Assembly (NCBI GenBank): GCA_964017065.1
Contig: OZ024785.1
Coordinates: forward strand, 1,197,142-1,261,141
Origin: Haliclona indistincta
Lineage: Eukaryota; Porifera; Demospongiae; Haplosclerida; Chalinidae
Length of the DNA: 64,000 nucleotides
Direction: 5' to 3'
Shown here: piece after piece, positions 25,225-34,954 of the stretch
How the letters are laid out: each line of letters starts with the position of its first letter
Position numbering within the stretch: the first letter of the stretch is position 1
Position numbers and translations under genes: made by a program
The notes under the pieces: generated by a model
What the model was told of the DNA's origin: nothing
What the model saw: only the letters and a program-made list of their open reading frames with translations
The model's database searches: none

Positions 25225-26170
25225 ATGTACTGAGTACTCCATGTATAAAATAGTATTGTACTTGTCACAGTAGTGTCATATTGTTTTATTCAAGCCTTGT
25301 ATTATTATTTTCAAGTTTAAAATTTTTTTTAGCAAGCAAAAAATTCTACAAACTATTGGATAGTGTGGTTTCTTTCAATGGACTATATATAATACGTTCA
25401 ATGTTTCATTGAATTGTCCATGTATGCATGCAGTGACCTGTTCACTGTATGGTTGTACGTTTCATGCTGCTTTCTTGCTAGCTTACTGCTGCTTTTGTTT
25501 GTGTTTTGTAGACCAAGCCTACTTATTTTTCTCTTTCTACAGTTGGCTCTGGCCCTCGTCGTACTCTTGAGTGCTGCTATGTACAAATGCTGTGCATCAC
25601 TGAGTATGGACTGTGCATTTTTTAAATAATAATTTGCAATTTGCAAATAGCCAACAATGTTAATTTAAAGTGAACCCTATATAGGAAAAAAGATTACAAG
25701 TAGATCCAGTTGTGAGAGGGATCCAGTTGCGTTTAGACAGGATGGAAGAATATGAAGAGTACCAGACCTTAGTGATCTTTGTGTCAGCAAAAGTGAAACA
25801 GATTCTAGTTTATTAACAAGAGTAGACTGATGCGGGTCTCACATTGCACCATAGTAATCCAATATGTAGCTATAAGCTAACACCACACTCTTAAAGCCGT
25901 TATACCAGGTTTTTTCAGACGTATATATACTTGCCACTTTTAAATTTCCCGCGTTAGAACAATTATTATCATGTGATTTGGGGCATGACAAAACCCACGT
26001 GCGGATTGACGATAGTCCAGTTCTCAAGTGCAAGGTGAGTTGAAGGTGTCAGTAGCATCTCGCGCAGTGCAGCTCTAAGATAGTGTAGCTTGGCCTTAAT
26101 TAGGTAATCACGTTCTAGCTACTTTCAAACAGAAACGAATAATACGTTGTGTCCAGAATGAATGATTTGG
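25225..26170. other. Non-coding DNA downstream of D
   Basis: This includes the D 3' flank (segments tagtattgtacttgt and gtgtggtttctttcaatgga, shared with the flanks of B and F). After that I see no recognisable gene. Short hydrophobic open frames near 25414-25629 have no supporting splice pattern or motif. Confidence 0.5.
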
Positions 26171-26322
26171 GGCGAAAAAGAGTGGGTTTTTTCAGGTAAA
26201 GTTATCTTCTGCAATTAAACTTGATTTGACCTTTCTAGAGCACTTTTCACACTATTTATGACGTCTGCAGTAGGTGGAGTCAATTATGACGGATAAACCC
26301 GCTATAGACCCTAAAGGGTTAA
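26171..26322. mobile_element. Partial copy of the TTAA-flanked MITE
   Basis: This matches the last ~150 bp of the complete element just downstream: gtgggttttttcaggtaaag through to ctaaagggttaa at 26311-26322. It begins abruptly near 26171, so it is a fragment or the remnant of a nested insertion. Confidence 0.8.
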
Positions 26323-26351
26323 TGAGTTTTCATCAAAAATTGTAAATCTGA

Positions 26352-26963
26352 TTAACTCTTTAGTGACCGACTTATTTTGACGAAAACTTGACTTGCTCTT
26401 AACTGACAGTTTGTCTTGCAATTTTCTACAACATGCAGTACGCTAGCTGTTCCAAACTAGCACTGTTTTTTCCTGGCATATCAAAGTTTACGACCATGTA
26501 CTAAACTCCAAGCTGGCCACTCCCACTTCGGAACTGAAGCCACTTAAGTGCTACGACATCGTCATTTTTTGCCTAATTGTGGTGTTCGTTTGTTTAGCCC
26601 TGGTGAGTGATACAAAAACCCGGTGGTGTCCATGTGAGCAAACAGCACAGTTTAGACCATATTCTATGCCAAAGTATGCATTTCCGGGCATCCTGAAGCC
26701 CTAAAAATGCCGAAAGCGGCGAGGGGCTCTGCCCCTTCGAACCCCGGGTTAAAGTGGGGACACCCCCCTTTAAAAATCCCCCCGTTCTATATATTTTAGT
26801 GGGGAGGGCGCGGCGAAAAACAGTGGGTTTTTTCAGGTAAAGTTATCTTCTGCAATTAAACTTGATTTGACCTTTCTAGAGCACTTTTCACACTATTTAT
26901 GACGTCTGCAGTAGGTGGAGTCAATTATGACGGATAAACCCGCTATAGACCCTAAAGGGTTAA
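26352..26963. mobile_element. TTAA-flanked MITE, piggyBac-like ends
   Basis: The 612-bp element starts TTAACTCTTTAG and ends CTAAAGGGTTAA. The terminal TTAA and CCCTTT/AAAGGG ends match the insertion signature of piggyBac-type elements, which target TTAA. The same sequence is present in reverse orientation at 42708-43311, and a diverged copy lies at 38298-38896. There is no coding capacity, so it is non-autonomous. Confidence 0.8.
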
Positions 26964-27076
26964 ATGGTTAATCATCATGATGCTCATTATTCATTAAATG
27001 TGAATAATTATTAATTAAGTTTATATTACAGTGGGTTCGGGTGAGCTACAGAATCCAGCTCAATCTGAGAGAGGGC

Positions 27077-27605
27077 TCAACAAGTTGAAGAGCAAGTAGC
27101 ACCATCGTCGTCATTTTCCAATCCACATACTGAACAAAACATAATCATAATTAGGTATTATTATAGTAACTAATACTCACGCATATCTATGCGTTTCAGA
27201 ATATCAACCGGAACCTGGTTTCTGGGGATGTACATAACTGATCTTCGATTTATACCTGTTCTTCGGCTGACCACGTTAGCCGAAGAATTCACCCCCAGAA
27301 ATAGGCCCGACTGATTAATATCTCCTCCGTGTGTTCTAACGGCCTCCTTTAGCTTGCATTCGAAGGGTGCTGTTAGTTGTCCCATATATTTTCTGAGCAT
27401 GACAATGTAAATGCCTATAGATGCTCCAGATCGCCTGGAGATATCCGAACGAACCATACGGAGAACCTAATTTACGTCAATGCAATAATTATGGGTACAA
27501 TAGTTTAACTTTTGGTACCTCATGGGTGTTCAGATCACTTAATGACTTGTACATCTCCGATAAAAATGTGTTAATGATTGTAACGGAGTCCAGAACATCC
27601 TCGTC
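27077..27605 (-). CDS. Small three-exon gene, unrecognised
   Basis: I do not recognise this product. Three minus-strand exons join with consistent phases: 27605-27519 (29 codons, begins DEDVLDSVTIINTFL), 27466-27181 (VLRMVRSDISRRSG..., with KLKEAVRTHGGD and RTGINRRSVMYIPRN), and 27130-27077 (CGLENDDDGATC..., ending at a TGA). Introns are 52 and 50 bp with GT-AG ends. The product is basic with an acidic Cys-containing end; no TM segment is visible. No start codon or upstream exon was found, so the model is 5'-incomplete. Codon use and splice quality argue for a real gene or a recent fragment. Confidence 0.5.
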
Positions 27606-28190
27606 CTGAATGACACAAGAAAATAAAGGATGTCTAACGAAATCAAAAGGATCTATGGATAAAAAAATCTGCTACTGGTCCACTATGTAAACCAACAAGG
27701 AACTAGTTTGGAATGGTAACACGATTGACTTGGCTAACAGACCATAGATCCCTACATTACTGGCTGTTGTGGCTGACAATAGCTAGTTCAGCTAGTTGAT
27801 GTTTACCTGACACTGACGTGCATTGAATTGAATTCGACTTGGCTGTGAAAAAATATTGATCTTATGTACAGCCATACCTATCTCAGGTAGGACAATAATG
27901 GTTATTGATCATTATACATTGGCACTATTTGAAAATCTTTGGCTTCATCTACTTTTCCCAAAATTTAGAGCTAATCAAAAAAACAACAGGATCTATCTTG
28001 CTAATCATTGAAAAATTGCAATTACAAGCAGCAAATGGAGACAACGCATCAAAACATAATAATTTATTTAATCATTGTCCATGATGCAGTCTGTGTCAAA
28101 ATGTTACTGATACACAGCATTACGGCAGGTATACCACACTGACAAACACAGTACTGTGTTAACTTGAAGAGGCAAAGCAAAATACTAGGA

Positions 28191-28790
28191 CTAGTGAGTA
28201 TTTGCATTGTGACATGTCTCACGTGTAGCCACTGGATCCACATCTGCCGGCTTCTCAGTATCAGCAACTGCTACCACTGGATCCACATCTGCCGGCTTCT
28301 CAGTATCAGCAACTACTACCACTGGATCCACATCTGCCGGCTTCTCAGTATCAGCAACTACTACCACTGGATCCACATCTGCCGGCTTCTCAGTATCAGC
28401 AACTACTAAGATTGATGTACACAACGTGGATCACGGTAAGTATGAAGACACTCACTTGGTACAAATGGATCCTCCGAGTCTATTGTGTAAGTTGTCTAGC
28501 AAAACCAAATTGAATTTCGTAAAGATAATGAATTGCACCATTACTGATCACTCACATTCAATGGTCTAGCCTTGTCTTCTCCTCCCTCGCCTTTTTGCTC
28601 TACAAGCAGCAGCATCCTCTTTGGTGTGCCTGGTGTCTCCTACAATGATCAACACAAGAGATTAATAACTAATGATCTACTGTAATACATCTGTACTCAC
28701 CTCAAGTTTGAGTATCTGACATAGTCTCAGATCTTTCAGGTCAGTGCTGGCAGCCGTTGTTTCCAAAATTGCTTCTAATGATGAGGCCAT
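28191..28790 (-). CDS. Small four-exon gene ending in a 15-residue tandem repeat, unrecognised
   Basis: Exons: 28790-28701 (MASSLEAILETTAAST..., 30 codons), 28639-28556 (ETPGTPKRMLLLVEQKG..., 28 codons), 28495-28456, and 28405-28191. Phases are 0, 0 and 1 and all join. Each intron except the last is about 60 bp. The last exon encodes four copies of ADTEKPADVDPVVVV, a Pro/Asp/Val-rich and probably disordered segment, and then a short end stopping at 28191; a donor-like GTGAGA near 28222 could extend the gene instead. The product is about 140 residues, cytosolic by default as no signal peptide or TM is seen. The function is unknown. A 42-bp repeat array lies just upstream. Confidence 0.55.
28227..28408. 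repeat. 45-bp coding tandem repeat, four copies
   Basis: The unit includes actggatccacatctgccgg and recurs every 45 bp four times, almost without change. On the minus strand each unit encodes 15 residues (ADTEKPADVDPVVVV), so copy changes keep the frame. It forms the C-terminal exon of the small gene at 28191-28790. Confidence 0.9.
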
Positions 28791-28910
28791 TCCACGACTG
28801 TACTGCTGAAGAAGAATAGGTGCAATACTGTGACCGCTGCTGATCATCATTCAGTTCACTGAACTCACCGAAGACCAGCAGGGTTGACTGATTCTTTCTG
28901 CGAACGCTGT

Positions 28911-29130
28911 CTCTTTCTGTAGCCGGCCGGTAGCTCGATGCAATCTCAACGCTGTCTCTTCCTGTAGCCGGGTAGCTCGATGCAGTCTCAACGCTGTCTC
29001 TTCCTGTAGCCTGGTAGCTCGATGCAGTCTCCGTCTTATTGCGAACGCTGTCTCTTCCTGTAGCCGGGTAGCTCGATGCAGTCTCAACGCTGTCTCTTCC
29101 TGCAGCCGGGTAGCTCGATGCAGTCTCAAC
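28911..29130. repeat. ~42-bp tandem repeat, five copies, upstream of the 28.8-kb gene
   Basis: The segment gctgtctcttcctgtagccg followed by ggtagctcgatgcagtctca repeats about five times. Small indels in two copies add a aatt/cgaac spacer and an extra ccgg. It can be read open in two minus-strand frames (ETASSYPATGRDSV or LHRATRLQEETA) because the period is a multiple of 3, so openness is not evidence of coding. It lies 120-340 bp before the ATG at 28790. Confidence 0.85.
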
Positions 29131-29159
29131 GTGCTGATTCAATTCGATCATCTATGATT

Positions 29160-30930
29160 CGACTGAGGACTGGCAACACGCGGCTGCTGTTTCAACTTAA
29201 GAACTGCACTTCAACACGTGATTACTAGTTGAGCCACGCCCTTGGATTAATTCTGTCTATGGTCAGACCTCTCTCTATAGCTACAAATCAATGGACGAAA
29301 CAAGAGTCACGTGTTGCAGTGCAAAACAGCTCTATCATTGACCAGGCCAGTGATTTTATTTTTTAATGTTGCCTTGGATCCAACTTACTGTTTGTACGCA
29401 GCTCTTGATAATAATGGCCAACTTTTTTCCTGATGATATATGCTACTCTTTAAGCCCGACCATTGTATCAAGATAACAATGAGTATCGTCAGGAATAATT
29501 GGATGATTTTTAATGAATTGTAACTAAATTGAATCCATGGGTCAGCAGCAAGTGTGTGGTGTCATTTCAACTTGAGTGTTGTGAAGTGTCCATCAATGTT
29601 TTCTCACAATCTAAAAATACAGCTGCTGTACATGTATGTAAGACACTAATCTTGAGGTTAAATGAGGTATATAAGGTTCATAGGTTGTAACAGTCTAGTC
29701 ACAATTATCACAGAATGAGTCATAATAGCTACAATACCATGTTGCTGTGAGTCCGTCTTATTATGTGTGTGTCTCAATCACTAGCTAAGGAAGCATTAAA
29801 CACATTATTGTACATGTGTGGGTTATCTGAAGCATTAAAACGAATTTTCAAGATGGTCTCTAGCTTCACGGACAAGTAAACATGGTGTCTGCATACTGAT
29901 GATACACTGATTTTGACTACCAAACATGTCATGTTCATATCTCTTATTTCTCTTACAGGTCTTGAGTCAGGATTTCACTGTCCATCATGGGATACTCTAA
30001 CAATTGAAGTCTGATATTGAACTGAGGTGGTACATGTACAGTAGTGGTGATATGGACACATTACCCAACACCATTCTTATATTTTCATCACTCAAAGCCA
30101 TGCGATGTCGTTGATCGTTTGTTACCTGGTGCAGTTGCATTCCTGGTTGCCCCATCAGATCACTACCTAGGAAGTGATCAATGTTGTAATGTCGTTGTTC
30201 AAGAGATACAGTGACACATACAAGGTATGCGGAAGTCGATAACCTTCTCTCTATTGAGCACCATACGAGGAGTACAGCTGTCTACCTTCTCTGTTACTAG
30301 CAACTAACCATTGATCCCCTCTTGTAATTTAACAGTTAACCTCACTACAAGTATTGTACAACGCACAATGATTGTGAGCTACATCTCTCATGTCATGAGG
30401 GATGTTGCTCAGATTACAACACACATTTAGTGATCATGGTACACAGGTCATCTGCAGCCAGTGATCTAAAAATAACTTTATAATCACATTGACATTATTG
30501 AACAGGTAATACCACTCGCTGTGTATGCTTGATGAGATCTCACACAGTGTGCTATTGAGCATGGCTCTCTATTGCTAGTACTGACACTTGAGTCCAGCAC
30601 TAATGCTCTGCTATAATAATACACGCCATTGGTGAACCCAAACAGTATGCAATAAGCATGTTACTGCCGAAAGTGTGTCTTTACATAGAAGACTCACATC
30701 ATTCAAAGCTGAGAGGCGGATACAGCTAATACTTGTATTTCAGCACAATGGTGTCACTGCATAATAGTAATAATAGTGTGTCAGCAGTCTGACTAGTTGT
30801 CTCAACAATATACATGTACATGTACTGGTTCTGACCTTTCTGTAAATTGCAGTGCAACATCATTATTGTAAACATCACTATAGCTGTCAGATGCACGTTA
30901 ATTGTTGATTTTAGGTAAACATGTTATTGC
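29160..30930. other. Non-coding stretch upstream of fragment E
   Basis: No protein motifs, long frames or family exons were seen. The Ig, FN3-1 and first FN3-2 exons expected upstream of fragment E are absent here. Confidence 0.5.
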
Positions 30931-30934
30931 CTAG

Positions 30935-31760
30935 CTCCTCCTCCACTGATAGCTGGTTTCCCAGTCCTTCACTATGTAGTGTCTTATAATACCAGTACTG
31001 ATAACAGCACACTGATACACACACAAGTGAACTCTTCTATGACTAGCTACACAGTGTCTGGTGTACCAGGAGTAACCTACTATATTACAGTGATTGCTGT
31101 CAATGCTGTGGGACCAAGACCTACCAGTGATTATTCTATAGTGAATGGTGAAATAAACAAGTATCATAGATCACTCGTATTATCATAGGCTTGTTGTTAT
31201 AGTGCCACTATAGCAACTACAGCACAAGTCTCAACTAGTACTCAGCTAGTTCAAGCATACTACACTTCTAGTGAGTTTATTTTATCCATGTTTTCATAAG
31301 ACTGCATAGTTGTAGACCAAGTACACATAACATCATCTGAGACACAAGTAAGCTGTTTACAATCATCAATTCCTATGGACAGAAGTAGCTCTACAGTTAT
31401 AGGTAAGCAACAATATTGATGACACAACAAAATGGTACTTGGTGTGTCATCACTAGTTGTGTTTCTCCTTTCTCTATAGTAACTACAGTATCTGTTAGTG
31501 TCTTGATAGTATCAGTGATCAGTACAGCTATTATCACTAGTATCATTGTGTGGTGTGTTATGAGGAGAAGGAGACCATCATCACATGCTACAGCAACTAC
31601 TGACCATGATAAAGAACAAGTCACTGAGCTAGCTACAGTGATCTATGACACACCTAATGTCATCAAGGAACACACCATCACTACTCAAGAGAATGTAGCT
31701 TATGGAGGGACAATACCACTCAAAGAGAATGTAGCTTATGGAGGGACAATACCACAATGA
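30935..31760 (+). pseudogene. Receptor E: 3' fragment of the tyrosine-tail receptor family
   Basis: Only the second FN3-2 exon (30935-31147), the stalk (from 31203) and the TM/tail exon (31480-31760) remain. No signal peptide, Ig or FN3-1 lies within several kb upstream. The FN3 part is almost identical to C, F and H. The type-1 TM and RRRRPSS are intact, and the tail keeps VIYDTP and two ENVAYGG units. An 8-base loss after the second unit (accacaatgagg against accactccaacacaatgagg) shifts the frame to an immediate stop at 31758, removing NEAYQQV. Most likely a 5'-deleted pseudogene, although its sequence could donate to other copies by gene conversion. Confidence 0.8.
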
Positions 31761-31901
31761 GGCTTATCAAAAAGTGAATATCAACTGATGTGTGAATGTA
31801 AAATGAATTAATGCACACTTTTATGATTCTGTATGCAACTATATCAGAGTGTTTATTATATATGTTTATAGCTATAACACAGAAGTATACATGTTTCAAT
31901 A

Positions 31902-34651
31902 CTACATCGATTCAAACTTTTTGTCATAAGAGTCCATGCCCATACTTGAAGTCTTCTAAAAACAAGAGGTAAATAAAATAATTAATCGCTACTTCAAAAG
32001 ATATAAATCTTACATTAGTGATGTTGTCTTTTTTGCAGCAGTTGCATACACAAAGGATGATAAGAAGAATTATGATTACAACTATTGCAATCACTAGACA
32101 TGCTGCCAAGACGCCACAAGCAATATAAAGCTGTTGTGCTCTACCTGTCGAACCAATAAACAGTCATGATAGACTAAGCAATAACATCTACAAACAATAC
32201 TTCACTTACGAGCCTCCATTATAGTGCTTGTGTCTGTTGAAGTACAAATACAATGATTAATAGAAACAAAACCACAATCATACATACCATAATAGCTTCC
32301 ATCTTGCGGTGAAAATAGTGTGATGGGGCCAAATCCTAGTCCAAAATTGAAATTTAACCCGACTTTAAAACGTGATAGAGCAGGTATTGTAAAGTTGAGT
32401 TCTTCAGATACTCTACACTTTACTGAAATAACTTCATTACTGTCAAGAATTTCAACAATAGCACTGCACTCTCTAACAATGTCTCTGCTTGACTCCTAAA
32501 ACAAAAAAGTGGCATTGTAGCACTCACATTATAGACACTCACTGGTATATTCAAAGCAACTTGCAATATGTCGTCATCAAAATCACCGATGTGCTCAGGG
32601 TATGAAATAGTGGGCATTTCGATCGCTATAAAAATAACTAAACTAAAATAATAATTATTAGTAGCTTAACATACTAATATTTAGCGGATAGAAAAATGGA
32701 GGTCCCATTGTCCCAATCTGATCCATACAACGAACTGTAATAGAGGCACTCTCACGTTCTTCACGTGTTGTAATGTAAAGAGTATACTCCCGTGCAGTGA
32801 TATTCTCAGTAGTTCCATTTGATGTCACCACATTATATCTATTACAGCATATTTCAGCACCATTTTCATTAGGTAGACTCCATGATACAACAACACTATC
32901 ATTATCTCTGCCCATTTCCATGTTAAACGATTGAACAACATCTTGATCTAAAAGTACACAATATAAAACAGAACAATTTTGAATTATTGCACAAACTTAC
33001 TGTCAAAACCAATAACAAAAGTCTGTTCTGCGAGATTATCTGAACAACTTAAAGTTGTTGTAGTTTTCAGTGAGACAGTCGATGTGTACACATGCACACC
33101 AAATGCAGATATTCCTCCAACAAAAATAAAGTCACTTTCACCTATAGTTTGGTTGAAACTGGTAGTTTCTCCAGGTCCAACAGAAAACACCGGAGCATCA
33201 TTGATTCGCCATTCAAGAAAACCACTAACAGTAGTTGTAACACAAGTCACTTTAGCATCTATTCCATTACAGTTACTTTGACTCTGGACCATATCAACTA
33301 CATACAGAGGATAAGTATACATGTGACAGCAAATACGTACAATGTACTGAAACTATACTTTTAGTAGAAAAATTTATAGAATAGTGGGGTGAGCCTGAGC
33401 TGATTTCCAGCAAGCAACTTTCAGTACACAAACAACATTATAGACAACGGTAACCTTTTACCGAGAGCCCTTTAGCTTTAGTTTAAAACACACGTTATCT
33501 TATGAATGTGTGGCTCCTTTACAGGGTAGCCAAGCTGAAACACCCCTATCCGTCGTAGAACCACAGTATTTCCCTTTGTCTATCAAAGTGCATTCACAAG
33601 ACAAGAGACAGGTGCGTAATCATCTTGTGAGTTTGACTAGACACTTTCCCGCATTAATCTGCTATTTTTTCATTTGCAAGAGATAGTGATAGCGCGCACC
33701 AGACTTTATCTAAAGTTTATCCAAAGGAGAATAATACAATGAAGGTAGTCTTTGTGCGTTGCTATAGAAGACACTGCGCACTGTTCTGGTTTATTCCTTC
33801 GCTGGTCTCAATTCTATGTTTGGGTCACAATTTTTAAAAATCTACCATGATGATAAATACTGTGCTGCTGTTGTTCGGCATTTTTTGAAAAGGAATCTTG
33901 ACATTATTCATGGTACTTCTGACACTGAACAATTGCTCCGGACTATTCTAATTTCATAATTATAATTATGCACCTGGGTTGGTGTGTGTTATCAATAATA
34001 ATAATAATAATAATAATAATTAAGCGGCCCTGCAATCCGATTGGTGAAAGATGACGTACTATGTAATAGTACCTACCCAGAAAAGTGCAATAACGCTTAT
34101 AGATAATGCGCCTATCATTGTCACGCCCCACCACCCCCAACACGGGGTAGGGTGGGGTATTACGTGGGGATTTGCAAGCTGTTTGCTGCCCAAGGGGTGG
34201 GGCATTTGACATGATCGTATTTTTCAGTAAAACATACGTATGCGGACATAGGGACATCTAGCATAGTGTTCTCTGTTTGGACTGTGGTCACCAGTAGGGG
34301 CTAAGTGGGGATATGTAGGGGATTTGCATGCCAGTCGCTCCCTCACCCCTGTGGCATTGTAAAAACCACAAGCGCAAGTCCCCACATTGCCCCACCTCGC
34401 CCCGTGTTGGGGGTAGTGGGACGTGACATTGATAGGCGCATAAGGCAAAGCTAGAGAAGGCCACACTCAAAAGTTTGTCCTAAAACCCCACCCATTTACT
34501 GAAGACATAATTATAGCTGACTCATTCGTGGCTTATTAGCTTTCAATGGCATAAGACCCATGAAGACCTGATAATTAGTACCTGTAGCTTGAGTAGTAGA
34601 GCCTGAGATAATGAGAATAACCGTCAAACATAGGAGGGACACAGACGCCAT
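31902..34651 (-). CDS. Receptor M: minus-strand Ig-FN3-TM protein with a short tail
   Basis: Exons on the minus strand: signal peptide 34651-34582 (MASVSLLCLTVILIISG), Ig 33297-33001 (KVTC, FLEWRIND, TTLSC), FN3 32947-32675 (VVSWSLPNENG, EICC, ITVRC), a membrane-proximal domain on 32625-32543 and 32495-32288, a tiny linker exon near 32235-32212, TM about 32145-32013 (VIAIVVIIILLIILCVC), and a last exon ending at the stop 31902-31904. Phases join. The tail after NCCKK is about 24 residues, with a single Tyr (MDSYDKKF) and none of the ENVAYGG repeats. Probably a surface adhesion or recognition protein. It is head to head with F, the starts 304 bp apart. The 1.28-kb first intron holds the inverted-repeat element at 34104-34446. 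Ligand unknown. Confidence 0.75.
34104..34446. mobile_element. Fold-back element with ~80-bp inverted arms
   Basis: The left arm (tgcgcctatcattgtcacg, then ccacccccaacacggggt) is mirrored by the right arm, which ends cgtgacattgataggcgca. The similarity runs about 80 bp inward on each side. It lies in the first intron of M and has no coding capacity. A TAA-repeat tract (about 33991-34021) lies just outside. Confidence 0.75.
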
Positions 34652-34954
34652 GACAGCTTCGACTAGTCTGGTCCCCAGTCCGGACGGGTTAAAGATCGCG
34701 GGTCCTTAGGTCGGGTCCTTGTGCGTTTTTTGACTGTTATAATACCTCCCAGTCCTACTTCTCGGTTATAATTTTCGCCCCACCCCCGTTACGCCCATTA
34801 AAATTGCTTCTTGACGATATGTTTTTGGGGCCTGGGGACGGACGAGGCTAAGCTTCGACAAAACACTCAACAAAATAATTATTAAAATAATATTATTATT
34901 AAGAATACATGACGTCACTACCATTGCAGCGCCGCTGTAAGTATCAATATCGCA
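34652..34954. promoter_or_regulatory. Putative bidirectional promoter between M and F
   Basis: About 303 bp separate the divergent start codons of M (34651, minus) and F (34955, plus), both followed directly by signal-peptide exons. It contains AT-rich runs near 34865-34910 and no other gene. Shared control is inferred from the geometry and from the similar L/G pair. Confidence 0.5.

Noticed and set aside
26700..26790. Possible tRNA-like segment (ttcgaaccccg)
   Set aside because: It lies inside the TTAA-flanked MITE, recurs inverted at 42.9 kb, and no cloverleaf could be built.
28164..29151. Plus-strand HWIHICRLLSISN frame and minus-strand LHRATRLQEETA / ETASSYPATGRDSV frames
   Set aside because: These are alternative readings of 45-bp and 42-bp arrays whose periods are multiples of 3. 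Only the ADTEKPADVDPV frame has consistent splice phases with neighbouring exons.
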